A stretch of 64,000 nt of DNA from Hydnum rufescens UP504. Its lineage: Eukaryota; Basidiomycota; Agaricomycetes; Cantharellales; Hydnaceae. The stretch's first letter is position 1. Each line of letters opens with the position of its first letter. Where the stretch lies: the NCBI GenBank assembly GCA_014904985.1, contig MU129122.1:7216-71215 (forward strand), in the 5' to 3' direction. The position numbers and the translations under genes were made by a program. Below, piece by piece: positions 19,360 through 30,463 of the stretch. A model generated the notes under the pieces. It was given only the letters and a program-made list of their open reading frames with translations. It did not search any database and was not told the origin of the DNA.

Positions 19360-21292
19360 GTGTCCGGGGATGATCTATTTACACCCCCATTCAATCCACA
19401 TCGTTTCTTTGGGCGGTTGAGCAAAAATTATCTCTTCTCCCTCAGCCCTTGCACCGTGCTTTCCCGAGCATCGCAGGTCAACTCAAACCTCCTCGCCTCT
19501 AGGGACTCAAAACCTAAGCCTACACCTTTGAGTTTTCATCACCATCAAGGAGAATGCAAGTACATATACCCAGACTGCTCCTGAACATGATATACGCGGA
19601 CACTTAGTATTGTGTCGCACATCGCTCTAAGTTCGGACACGACCCGGGCGCCGACGCGGTCCCGCATGCCGCCGCCTCAGACACTATTCTCAGTGACGGT
19701 GGAACGCGCTTGCTTTTTTCACTCTACCTGAGTAGGGAACCGGATCAGCCCCCCACTCAGAAGACGACCAAGGAAAGAATGAGCTACACTCGCACCTTGC
19801 AGCTCCGAGTTCTGATGTTGGCGGTAGGTGTCTTCGCCACCTATATATTCAGGTATGAGCAAATGAAGGGAGAATGGATGAAGAAAATACAGGGTGGGAG
19901 ATCCAAAGTCCAAACGACACCCTTGTAGGCTGAATGATAGTGAAGTACAGGGAAAACCTAAGGCACGGAAAATGGGACGGGCGTGCATCCTACAGTTTCC
20001 TGGACTCCCGCAAAGACGAAATGAATATGGAGTATGGAAGTGACACAACGGCCAAAACACGCATATATCACGTACGTTTGCCTAGATTACTGCATCGACA
20101 GAGTAAATGAGAGGCCCACTAGGCGGACACTAAGCTTCGCCCGGCTCACCTCGTAAATCTATTTCGCCGTCTTCATACGGTCAGCACAACCTGTATTGAG
20201 GAAAATAACGGCCTACCAGGACGCGAGGGGGCTTGGCTTGGAAGACGTATTTCCGATTGAAGAACAGGGTTGTACTGGTGCTAAAGGAATATCACGACCT
20301 GACGAGGCCGTCAAGTAAGAGCCAAGGTCAAGGAGCGTCTCTCCATACATCCGTATACAGCGTACCTGTACGATTTGCCGCGGGTGGTTTTCATCCTCCA
20401 CTGTGCGGGTTCATTGGACACCACGTCGTCTTTGAGCCATCACTGGAGAATAGGATGCTATGCCACAATTGAAGGACTCCGCAAGACCACTAGAGAAGCG
20501 CGACCAAGGAAAGGGATCGCAGGCGAAGGTAATAAACATCGTAGTGGTCTCCACGAAGTGTGGTGTGACGCTGTCAAGTCGCCCAAGGAGAAATGAATTG
20601 TTTGCCGTCAAATCCGCTGTTGAGCGTTCTACGTTCGGTCACAGGTCACAAAGGATTCCACGTCGCTGTCACGCATCAGCCCTCAGAATTAGATGAGATT
20701 AGAGCCAGGCTCCAACTTCCCCTCAGGATGAACTGATCTTTCCCTTAGTCGGAGCTCATTGGGGCTGGTGAAATGGTGAGCCACCCATTTTGAGCCGTCA
20801 CAAGAATTTCGTGCAAACCTTCCGTCGAAGGAGGACAGAAATCCGCACGTCAGGAACTAGATTCTTCCCAGGTGTCCGCAACCAGATGAGGTATGTAATG
20901 CAATACGTTCTTTCCTCCCGAGCCCAGCAGCTACGTTTTTTAGATGAATCGTGCACCTTCGGTTGTATCTCGATGACACGACTTCTGGGGACTCTTTTTT
21001 TTTCTCTCTTCATTTTTTTTCTTTTCCCAATTCAGGATGAGCGGTGTCGAGGGCACCCAATATTATCTGGACTTCACTGCGTCCGCCTGTGTTTATTTCT
21101 TTGCACACGGTCTTGAATAATTACTGATAACATATTGTATGCGGGCACTGGTACACTAACCCTTGCAGTATCGAGTGGGCCGATTCAGACTCTGATGTCG
21201 AGAATCACAACATACAACTCGGCGAATCGCCTCTATGGAATAGGGAATCGTCCCGTGGGGTTTTGTGAGTGCTCTGCTCTTGGGTACCGATT
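19360..21292 (+). other. module B1: conserved plus-strand gene-like module
   Basis: B modules occur head to head with each kinase. Conserved plus-strand pieces are: a segment ending SREPDQPPTQKTTKERMSYT and a hydrophobic RVLMLAVGVFATY (19710-19855); WDGRASYSFLDSRKDE (about 19980-20030); WKTYFRLKNRVVLVLKEYH (20233-20470); MPQLKDSARPLEKR (20460-20690); a short exon after a TTCAG acceptor near 21037; and a last exon after CTTGCAG at 21168 reading IEWADSDSDVENHN. B1 has lost about 30 bp in this last exon and ends early. No domain is recognised. Joints between pieces are uncertain, so it may be a spliced gene or a decayed one. Confidence 0.4.
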
Positions 21293-21559
21293 GACAGAGT
21301 GGGGTAGATTGGGAGAATGGCGGTCAAGAATCACCGGGTACAAAGCAATCATTGATGGATCCTGCACTCATGGGGGAGAACAGCTGGTGTGTCCCGCTCG
21401 CGTTCCTTTAATGCCGTTTACGTTTTTCTATATCCTCAGGGGCCCCAAAGGGTTCCATTCCACGGACAGCACGTTCATCGATTTGCGCGGAGCGTACGGA
21501 AGTTGACTAGAGAATCTGTCAAAAAGGTTAAACACCTTGGGTCGCTGATTTTTTCGCAC

Positions 21560-22133
21560 CCTCCTCGAGATTCTTGTTTCGTTCAACGTTCCGAAATTTT
21601 CGATTGCGCGTTGTTGATTTCTCGCATTAATCCCCCCCCCTCCGCAGAGATGTAAATTATCCAAGTATCATGTCCATCTGATATCCTTTCTTGCTTCAAG
21701 TCTGAATCGTACACGTACATCTGTCCGAAATCGATATCTACAATCGTAGCCCATAGATACATCATACATACACAATATGACTCCCATGAGTAAGCCAGAA
21801 GATGACGGCTGGTCGTAAGGAAAGGGATTGTGGCTAGTATCCCTGTGACTCGACTCGACCTCCAGCGAGCACGGCTGCACTCTGATACGCTCATTAAAAG
21901 CTCCAGTATCAATTTTCAACCTAGCATCCATTATACCCATTACGAAGAAGCTTTCTGGTAGGACTCGTAGGACACCATCGATGAGTAGGGGAGGCGAAAT
22001 TTCGCAGAGTACTCCGTCCATTCTGAGACGTAGGGAGGCCTCTCCGATGATAATGCGTCCTTCCCCGAGAGAGAGGAAGAAGCATCGGTGTCATCTTCCG
22101 AATCTACCATGACCTTAGCAGCGTTTACTTCTG
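21560..22133 (-). other. conserved 3' extension of K2
   Basis: Downstream of the K2 stop, the sequence is conserved in all units and contains a shifted frame that in other copies (K1, K3, K8, K9) reads as an acidic Ser-rich tail (DSEDDSDVSSSLSGKDASSSESP) followed by SKWTDYSVKFRLP. Either the kinase tail continues through an unseen intron, or this is the 3' UTR. A C-run near 21630 and an AT-rich stretch follow. Confidence 0.4.
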
Positions 22134-24501
22134 TCAGAGAGCAAGGCGCAACGCACCCTCGACGTTCTGGTTATCCATCAATTCCCAGCGATAGCGCTGA
22201 TAGATCGGGACTCGGTGGAACGAGGTCGAAGAATCCACCACAATTCTCAGTCCATCGTCGTCGACCCACATCAGCTTTCCTTTTTCAACGCCAGGAAGGC
22301 ACATAAATCGAACACGCCTCCCCTGTAAACCAATAATTTGAGTCCATAATCCAGTAGAGTACAGTCGAGAAAGAGTACGCACGATTCCTTGGTGGACACC
22401 CAAGTTTGTTCGATAGGCACGGTACAGGCAGCGCTGTATAGTGTCGATGATTAAGTTCAATGGTGGCCGACTCGATCGGTCGTGATCCCAGCAGCGCTTC
22501 AAGATTCGCAAAACCGAAGGAAAAGTGACTTCCTCCTTCGATGGTTCAAACGGAGGCTCATGATTCGATATAGCACGTATAAGGGGTGCCTCTTTGGACA
22601 GTTGGTGGAAGGGCTCCTGGTCAAACAAGATCTATGGGGAACAGAGGACCACAAGCTACATACGAAGCATGCCGCTCGGCAAGAATGGATCGCACCTCAA
22701 TACAAGCGCATCCATAGGCATATATGTCCGTCTCCACAGTTCTAGTGTTTTCATCGAGAAGTTCGGGTGCCAGAAATCGTAGCGAGCCGCCGAAGTTGGA
22801 TGATGTATGGCCAGTAGGTTCCCCATCAAGAATTATAGACAGTCCAAAATCACATATACTCCCTCTTCCTTCTCCATTGACCAGCACATTTCGCTGAGCA
22901 TGTAAATTCATCAGTAATGCACCATCGCTCCGTGTCTTCAGCCGTACCCCTTTAAGATCACCGTGGATAATTCGAGGCTTGTGTTCATGCAAGTATTGTA
23001 ACCCCAACGCAACATCGGCACACTGTGAAGTTCAAGCTCAATTGGGGAGGGCCCCATATTCGAGTGAAAGTAGACCCATGTGAACGTACGATAACCTCTC
23101 GATTAACACTTGGATTCTTCGCTAGAAAGCTCAGGACATCACCGTGAACATACGAGATTGAAACGAGGCCAGGCCCTTCGTGTTCTTCAGTATAACCTAA
23201 CAACCTCACCACATTCTCGTGATGCAATTGGGCCCATATTCGGAGTTCTACATGCAGATGCTATGCTTATCGTGAACAGAAGATCCACGGTGCAACTATC
23301 AGATAAAATTACCTTGTGGAGTTTCCGTTTCACTGTGGACTCATCTGTATATGAAACGTGAAGCACCTTGAGGGCGACCTAGGGCATCGGTTGTTAGCAG
23401 ATGCACCCCCCGGGAGCTATGAATTGAAAAGAGCACCTGAATTGATTGGCGAGGGTCGTCGGAGGTGGCAGAAAGCAAGCGGCCTCTCCAGACTGAGGAG
23501 CACCCTCCTCTGGCCATGGGTATTGAGTCTGAACGAACAATGCGGCCAGTCAAGTTGGGAGTTCTGGAGGGACTGGGTTGGGGATCGGAAAATGGTGGGG
23601 TAGCTTGTGGCTCTTGTCCCGAAGCTTCTGCGGAAGGGGTCAAAATCACGACACGTTTCAAAATGGACGTAGCTTCACCTATTCCCGTGGAAGCCGCATT
23701 CGGAGTGGGAGTTGAGGATGGATTGGCGGGTCGCACGGGTCGCCTCTCCCTGGTTCGGGATATTGAACGATGATGTGGATCGTATGGTGTCGTGGATTCG
23801 ACAGGCTTTGAGGCAAGTACATTGGGGCGGTTGATTTCGCGACCTTGAGGCGGTTGATCACCATTCTTCTCAGCGTCGGCTGCAGCAGCAGGCACAGCAC
23901 CATTCACATTGGGCAACTGCACTGGGGGAGGTCGTTGGAGATGCACCTCCGGTAAGGTTGGTGCTGAGCCAATATGTGCTATTTTCCCTTTCGTGCCTGC
24001 TAGGGTTAAATCGGATGCTTGAGACGGAGAAGCGGGCTCGTTTGTCCATCTCTTTGGGTCCCTGAGTGAGACCTTTTTCGCGTTAGGGTGCTGGATAGCA
24101 AATTGGCGCTGCGCGGCTTCTATAGAGGCCGTGTGCATTGCAAACAACGTGAGGGCATCCTTGATCCAGCCTGGTGAGGGCGGTTTCACCCAAGATCCCC
24201 CGAAGCCTTGATGAAGCGTTCCGAAGTGGATGCAAGCCCACCACCAAGAGTACGTCAAAGTCCTGGGGACTACTACATTAATATTATTGAGAAGGTCTAT
24301 GACGTGACGGAAATTCAGGGTAGCAAATGTGGTGGCCATGGTGTAATCGTCGTGTGGTTTCCCGAGCTTGGAGGGATCGGCGGAGAATTGAATAGCACAC
24401 GGGATGCTATAGGACGGCCTCTCCACCCGAAACCAGATAATTGGCACCCTCTGGTTCTGGATGTGGACACTCATGAACAGACAATCAACCTGGAAGTTCA
24501 T
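22134..24501 (-). CDS. K2: intact TKL-family protein kinase, six exons, 690 aa
   Basis: Exons: 24501-23437, 23378-23313, 23260-23090, 23022-22948, 22893-22696, 22631-22134. Every exon is a multiple of three and every intron is phase 0 (52-67 nt, GT..AG). Residues 1-310: unknown amino-terminal domain (MNFQVDYL-like start, QNQRVPI, WWWACIHFG) and a Pro/Ser/Thr-rich disordered linker. From about 320, a kinase fold: glycine loop (PMARGGCSSVWRG), VALKVL lysine, HLHVE glutamate, HGDLKG-RN catalytic loop, DFG, LAPELL, TDIYAYGC, and CWDHDRSSRP near the C-lobe end. All catalytic residues needed for phosphotransfer are visible. HGD replaces HRD, common in basidiomycete TKL kinases. The tail after the kinase domain (YRAYRTNLGVHQGIVRTL) is conserved among copies. 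The start is chosen at MNFQ because it is shared by K1, K2 and K7. Substrate and location are unknown. Confidence 0.75.
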
Positions 24502-24651
24502 TCAGCCACCTAGAATGCAAGGACGTGATAAACTATGCCAACCAAGCCCAGGTGACAGACGATGTCTCGGACATCCCCTGATATAAATGCATCCAGCCTA
24601 CCAAAAGTCTCCGTTACTATGCTGTTGCACGTATTCAACAGGATGGCTTAC

Positions 24652-24833
24652 GCAGAGTCAGGAGAGGTAACCTCCCTATAGAAGTCAGGAAGCTTCCACT
24701 CGACTGGAGGGATCGTTTCAGCGATAGCAGCAAAAGAGTCAGGGGCATCAGTGCCGGATTCAGCGGGAGACAAGACCATTGTCCTTGGAGGTATGAGAAC
24801 AGGCGACCTCGCTCTGTCTCCTTGTGCTATCAA
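24652..24833 (-). other. conserved upstream exon of K2
   Basis: The frame SPVLIPPRTMVLSPAESG ... VEWKLPDFYREVTSP ends at a GTAAGC donor (24651). There is no ATG in frame: ATAGCACAAGG replaces the ATGGCTCAGG seen in K1. So in this copy it cannot start a protein by itself unless spliced from further upstream. Confidence 0.4.
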
Positions 24834-24885
24834 GGATCAGAAACGCGGGGAATCCAATACAAGAGTCATAGCCACGTGTCCGAAT

Positions 24886-26891
24886 CGAATGATCTCCATT
24901 CAATCCTCATCTGTTCCCCTTCTCCTTCTCAGTACGCGCTTGCATGAAGCTTTCCTGAACTTGGCTGACCAACTCAAACACCTCCCTGCCTCTTCAACGA
25001 AAACTTTCAACGAACTCATAACCCCGCACCCTTGCAATTTTGTCGTCCCCGTCACGGTGAGCGGCTCACAGAATCTAAGTACATACACCCAGATTGATCC
25101 TGAACATCGTGTACACGGACACTTCCTATTGTGTGTCGTATTGTTTCAAGTTTGGACACATCTTCGTGGTATGGGTGTCGACGTGGTCTCGCAACCATCA
25201 CCTCAAGTCTTCCAACGCTATTCTCACTGAGCACAACAATGGTGGAACGCGGTTGATTTTTTCATTCTCCCTGAGTAGGGAGGCGGATCAGCCCTCCACT
25301 CAGAAGACGACCAAGGAAAGAATGATTTACACAAGCCCCTTGCGGCTCCAAGTTCTGATGCTGGCGGTAGGTGTCTTCGCCACCTATTTAGGTATGAGCA
25401 AATGAAGGGAGAGTGGATGTAAAAAATGCATTGTGTGAGATCCGAAAGTCCGAACGACGCCCTTGTAGGCTGAATGATAGTGAAAGTACATGGAAAACCT
25501 AAGACGCGGGAAATGGGACAGGCATGTGTCCTACAGTTTTCTGGACTCCCGCAAGGACGAGGCGAATCTGGAGTGTGAAAGAGACACAACGGCCAAAACA
25601 CGCATGTATCACGTACGTTTCCCTAGATTACTGCATCAACAGAGTAAATGAGAGGCTCACTGGGAAGACACTAAGCTTCGCCCGGCTCGCCTCGCAAATT
25701 TATTTCACCGTGTTCATACGCTCCACACGACCTGTATTAAGAAAAACAACGGTCTGCCAGGACGTGAGGGGGCTTGGCTTGGAAGACGTATTTCCGGTTT
25801 AAGAAGAGCGTTATACTGGTGGTAAAGGTGTATCACGAACTGACTGGGCTGTCAAGTAAGAGCCAAGGTCAAGGAGCGTCTCTCCATGCATCCGCATATA
25901 GCGTGCCTGTACGATTTGCCGCGGGTGGTTTCATCCTCCACTATGCGGGTTCATTGGACACCACGTCATCTTTGAGCCCATCACTGGAGAATACGATGCT
26001 ATGCCGCGATTGAAGGACTCTGTAAGACTACTGGAGAAGCGCGAGGAAGGAAAGGGATCGCAGATCAAGGTAATAAACATCGTAGTGGTCCCACAAGGTG
26101 CGGCGTGACGCTGTCAAGTTGCCCTGAGGAAAAATGAATTGTTTGCCGTCAAATCCGCTGTTGAGCGTTCGACGTTCGGTCACAGGTCACAAAGGATTCC
26201 ACGTCGCTGTCACGCATCAGCCCTCAGAATTAGATGAGATTGGAGCCCCGCTCCAACTTCCCCTCAGGATGAACAGATCTTTCCCTTAGTCGGAACTCAT
26301 TGGGGCTGGTGAAATGGTGAACCACCCATTTTGAGCCGTCACAAGAATTTCGTGCGAACCTCCCGTCGAAGGAGGACAGAAATCCGCACGTCAGGAACTA
26401 GATTCTTCCCAGGTGTCCGCAACCAGATGAGGTATGTAATGCAATACGTTCTTTCTTCCCCGAGCCCAGCAGCTACGTTTTTTAGATGAATCGTGCACCT
26501 TCCGTTGTATCTCGATGGCGCGACTTCTGGGGACTCTTTTTTTCTCTCTTTTTTTTTTTCTTCTCCCAATTCACGATGAGCGGTGTTGAGGGCACCCGAT
26601 ATTATCTGGGCTTCACTGCGTCCGCCTGTGTTTATTTCTCTGCACACGGTCTTGAATAATTACTGACAACATATTGTATGCGGGCACTGGTACACTAACC
26701 CTTGCAGTCTCGAGTGGGCCGATTCAGACTCTGATGTCGAGAGCCACAACAAACAACTCAACGAATCGCCTTTGTGGAATAGGGAATCATCCCGTGGGGT
26801 GTTTCGGCATATCTGGGTTGTCGGGAGGCGTTTTGTGAGTGCTCTGCTCTTGAGTACTGATGGACGGAGTGGGGGTAGATCAGGGGAATGA
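24886..26891 (+). other. module B2: most open copy of module B
   Basis: The conserved pieces are ADQLKHLPASSTKT (24940s), SREADQPSTQKTTKERM with LRLQVLMLAVGVFATY (to about 25390), THACITYVSLDYCINRVNERL (25590-25660), the WKTYFRFKKSVILVVKVYHEL piece (25774 on), and GEYDAMPRLKDSVRLLEKRE near 25990. In the last of these the other copies have a TAG in place of TAC. The last exon 26708-26891 follows CCTTGCAG and reads LEWADSDSDVESHN ... NRESSRGVFRHIWVVGRRF before TGA. A one-base shift relative to sister copies lies near 25930. Function unknown; divergent from K2 and possibly sharing its promoter region. Confidence 0.4.
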
Positions 26892-26983
26892 CGGTCCAGA
26901 ATGATTGGGTACAAAGTAATCATTGATGGATCCTACACCCAGGGGCTACTATGCCTCCCCCGGCTTGCCTCCGTAAATCTATT

Positions 26984-27512
26984 TCACCGTCTTGACATGG
27001 TCCGCACAGCCTGTGTACTCGATCGTACACTTCGGAGGGTTGCGGCACAGACTTTGAAGGCATCGATGAGCTCCATATCCCATGTCTCCTTTGCAGTATT
27101 GTCCCATAGTTTTTCCATGCCCCGGATGGGAAGATGTGACTTGTGACGGATTGCATCTATGACATCAATCACGACGCGAGCCCGCTTGTTGGCGCCCCCT
27201 TTGGTGCCTGCGATTACCGCCATAAAGGATAGCGCCTCGAATCGCAGCAAGGGGACATATTACTCGCTCTATATCTGCTTTCTCCATCCCCACTAATCTG
27301 GTTCTTGTTGGGCGTGCCGCTGTTGGAATCCACTGCCACCCACTGGCATCTGCTCCTTTCCACACCCGCATCTGAGGCTTGTCCTTACAGCATTGCAAAT
27401 ACAATGAATCGGGCACAAACGAAACTTCGTTGTCGCCTCGGAAGAATCCCCGGGCACAGTTACTGTATAATAATGGTATATGCTGATGAATATATGGAGA
27501 TACGCTTGTCAA
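26984..27512 (-). CDS. module C1, minus-strand coding candidates
   Basis: Two overlapping minus frames are conserved in sister copies. The frame 27512-27165 holds YSNCARGFFRGDNEVSFVPDS and KPQMRVWKGADASGWQWIP. The frame 27250-26984 holds ANKRARVVIDVIDAIRHKSH and GMEKLWDNTAKETWDMELIDAF. Their protein-like composition and the second frame's persistence at 52.7-52.9 kb (VVLDVTDAIRRKSHLPILGMEELWDN) support coding. An intron or frameshift near 27200 would join them. No known family recognised. Confidence 0.35.
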
Positions 27513-28654
27513 CTTTGACTCTTATTTGTTGGCGTCGTGTTCGCAACTGTCCTGCAGCACCAACATAATCCTGTTCTTAAACCGGAAACAAGTCTTCTAA
27601 GTCAAACCCCCGTTGTTTTTCTTAATCCCACAGGTGGAGACATGGAGCTCTAAAACTTTTCGTGATCTCTGAATCTCTTATGGCTGAACCAGAATGCCGG
27701 TGCGCACGTAACATATGGCTGACCTTGGCTGCTCCCATCAGAGAAAATTGTGGGCCACGAGACTGGAACGCATTCCCGACACGTCCTCGATGGTCCGGGT
27801 CTTCATAAATCCGTGCCCGATAGCGCCTCAGGCATCTCGCGGGCATCCGCCATGAGCCGTCAATCCCTCAGTGCAATCATGGGAGCTGCAAGTTTACGTG
27901 AATGCGCCCGTCCCGCGCGCAGAATGGGCAAATTTAGGGAGATCCGGGGTTTCTGGCGATTGGGTGGGAGGCGTGAGTGAGAACGGAATCGGAGAAGGGT
28001 TGGATCTAATGCGCAAGGTTTTCGAGAACGTGAAGCAGCATTGAGTCCACATTCGTTTTACTTGTCTTTCTAGGGGTAGGGCAGAATTCATAGCCGTTCA
28101 GGGGCCATGGAGGTAGTGAGAGAGACAACTCCCGATCCGTTCACAACACCCATGGTAATTCTAATCCTAGAAATGTTGCGATGATTTAGTAAACCTGGCC
28201 ACACTGCGACAAATCCTGGTGAGAATGCAGTATGTGCGGATCAGGAATACACATACAAAAATCGAGCGGGCCCACAACCCTCAAGGGTGGCACCGTGAAC
28301 ATCCGTACAGTCGAAATCAACCGACGGTCGTAAATCAAAGAACTGAAGTCAGTCCAGGGCAGGAATCTCATTTATAATTTCCTAGGGAGACCCGTCACTT
28401 ACCTGTGGATCTGAGCACGAGCCCATGAAACCGAGGACGCCCTATGCGAGTGCTGGCTACGTATAACACCGTCGAGGAGTCGAGTTGCTTTGGAATGCGG
28501 ATTGACGAACAATCTGGCATAGATGACGACAGCTCATGGAGAGTTGAAGTCTTAGATCTCGAAGCTCCAATAAAACCTTAGCGTGCTCGGGAAAGGGACT
28601 TTTGGATGAATACCCTCCAGGATAAATTTTCAGCATAACGATCGGGAATGCTCT

Positions 28655-29065
28655 TCAGTCAACCCAGTGATCAAGCCCAGTAACACTGATCGTCCCTGTC
28701 GCGGATTTTGAATTGCTAGGTGAAGGTCCAACAGACAAAACAAGGATTGGAACGAAAACACAAGGGGAAAGGGAGTAGTGATTACATAGGTGTGTGCCGG
28801 GACGAGTGAGATCTTGAGAATGGAATTTAGGGAGTGAAGAAAAAAAACCCAGAACACCTCTCCAGGTTTCGCGACGCTCGGATAGCACGAGTACTGTTGA
28901 ATTAGATGGCATCAAAACGTTCCTTGCTCGTTGTGGATGCGGTCTCTTACAAACATCATGGTCGGTAAGATGCACCTTTGGGACATTTGTATATATCGGA
29001 GTCGAGCCACATTGGCCCAATAAGGAGTCGAAATCCAGCTGGCCCACCCTGGAGGAGTTCCACAA
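28655..29065 (-). CDS. module C1, second minus-strand ORF
   Basis: A 136-codon frame (WNSSRVGQLDFDSLLGQCG ... GPSPSNSKSATG) that stays open in the copy at 54777-54364, while the competing frames acquire stops there. It could be a 5' exon of a gene continuing into 27512-26984. No domain recognised; no ATG at the assumed start. Confidence 0.25.
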   Translation of the reverse strand: MWNSSRVGQLDFDSLLGQCGSTPIYTNVPKVHLTDHDVCKRPHPQRARNVLMPSNSTVLVLSERRETWRGVLGFFSSLPKFHSQDLTRPGTHLCNHYSLSPCVFVPILVLSVGPSPSNSKSATGTISVTGLDHWVD

Positions 29066-29299
29066 CGCGTCGCACTCGCCAAGTTTTCAATGTCACTATC
29101 AAAAACGTAGGACAGACGAGGGATTGATGGATTCAATTGCAGATAGTCCATTGAGTTTGTCAACCAGTCTGAACATTGTCAGAAAGAAATACGAGCAAGG
29201 TGCGACTGAGATCGAGTACGTGGTGGTTTCACTAGCATCGGCCATCACTTGATCCCCCGAGGTCAGACCTTCAAATTAGGGAGAAGCTCAGAGCATTAG

Positions 29300-30098
29300 G
29301 GGTGGGAAGTAGTCCCGAAATTCTGTCAGGAGAGCGTTCTAGAAGCGGAGAGCACGTTCGGAATGCAAGGTGGCATCGCTAATGGTGGTCCCAATGGGGC
29401 GCAGCGGTGTCAAGTGATGTCAAGAGTGAATTGTGTGCCCATAGCCACGATACAAAGCGCGCCTTCGAGTTGTTTGGAGACTAAGCTAGCGAGAGCAATG
29501 CCATCAACTCAAGACAGTCTGTGACACGTCACCGGTCACGCTGAACGGCGCTGAGCTCCAAACTACCGACTCAGTATGACGTGATAGTCCGATGATGGGC
29601 GAACCGGCTTTGAGGTGTCCCAAGAATTTGGGGCGACTCTCGTCTAGGAGAAGGAGAAATATCCACCCACTGGACTCTTCAAGCCTCACAACCAGGTGAG
29701 ATTATATTACATGCGATATGTTCTTTCCTCCACGAGCTCGCTAGCTACATCTTTTCGTTCAACTCCGCCCTTTCAATTGTGTCCCAAGATATGGCCCTGG
29801 AACACCTTGTCTTTTCTCCCAATTCAGGATGAATGCTGTCGACTGGGCCAGAAAATATCTTGCCTCCACCGTATTCTCCTCTTTCTTTCTTTCCACTCGG
29901 TCTTGAATATTTACTGACAGCATCTGCAGGCACTCGAACACTAACCCTCAGAGCTCCGAGCAGGCTGATTCAGACTCCGATGTCGAGAATCGCGAACCAC
30001 TAGGCGAATCCCCTCTATGGAGTGCCCACTTGAATCTCCAGCGCGTCCAGGCTGTTGGGATGCGTTTTGTGAATGCTCACCCCTTGGATCCCGGTTGA
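29300..30098 (+). other. B-like remnant (3' half of a diverged module B)
   Basis: It aligns with the 3' half of module B but is more diverged: a short exon after TTCAG at 29827 (MNAVDWARKYLASTVFSSFF, a hydrophobic stretch) and a last exon 29952-30098 of 48 codons (QADSDSDVENREPLGESPLW) with TGA. The acidic DSDSDVE string matches the other B copies. The 5' half is absent. Confidence 0.4.
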
Positions 30099-30463
30099 CA
30101 GAGTGGGATAGATCAAGGGGACAACCGTCGAGTATGATCTGGTACAAACCCATCATTGGTCGATCCCACACCTAGTCCACACCCGTGCGGATGGGGGGAG
30201 AACAGTAGGTGCATCCCATTCGCGTTTCTGTGATGTCCTCTGCGCTTTTCTCTATCCTCGGCAGTCCCAAGAGTTCCGTTCCGCAGACAGCACATAAATT
30301 AATCTGCACGGAGTGTGCGGAGGTTGACTAAAGAAGCCAATAAGAATGTCGACTTTGTATGGCTCGTTTTTTTTTCATCGTCCTTGAGCTTCGTCCAACG
30401 TTCCGAAATCTTCGATTCCGCGGGTTGATTTCGCACATCAATGTCCTCCCCCAGGAATGTAAA

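Larger units (their letters stand above)
26940..29250 (-). other. module C1, inserted between B2 and a B-like remnant
   Basis: A third type of block, present three times (26.94-29.25, 31.65-34.08, 52.69-55.26 kb). It begins abruptly after the GGATCCTACACCCAGGGG of module B. Its reverse strand contains a stretch (about 27610-27480) related to the plus strand of module B (GAAGACTTGTTTCCGGTTTAAGAA against GAAGACGTATTTCCGGTTTAAGAA), so part of C is an inverted, diverged relative of B. Several minus-strand ORFs are conserved between copies, listed separately. Confidence 0.45.

Noticed and set aside
19719..20060. 113-codon minus ORF in module B (also at 25601 and elsewhere)
   Set aside because: It is open in several near-identical copies only because they are recent duplicates; plus-strand pieces have better splice context and a conserved last exon.
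28655..29065. Crinkler or NACHT-type assignment for module C
   Set aside because: No P-loop, no recognised effector header; resemblance was only general composition.
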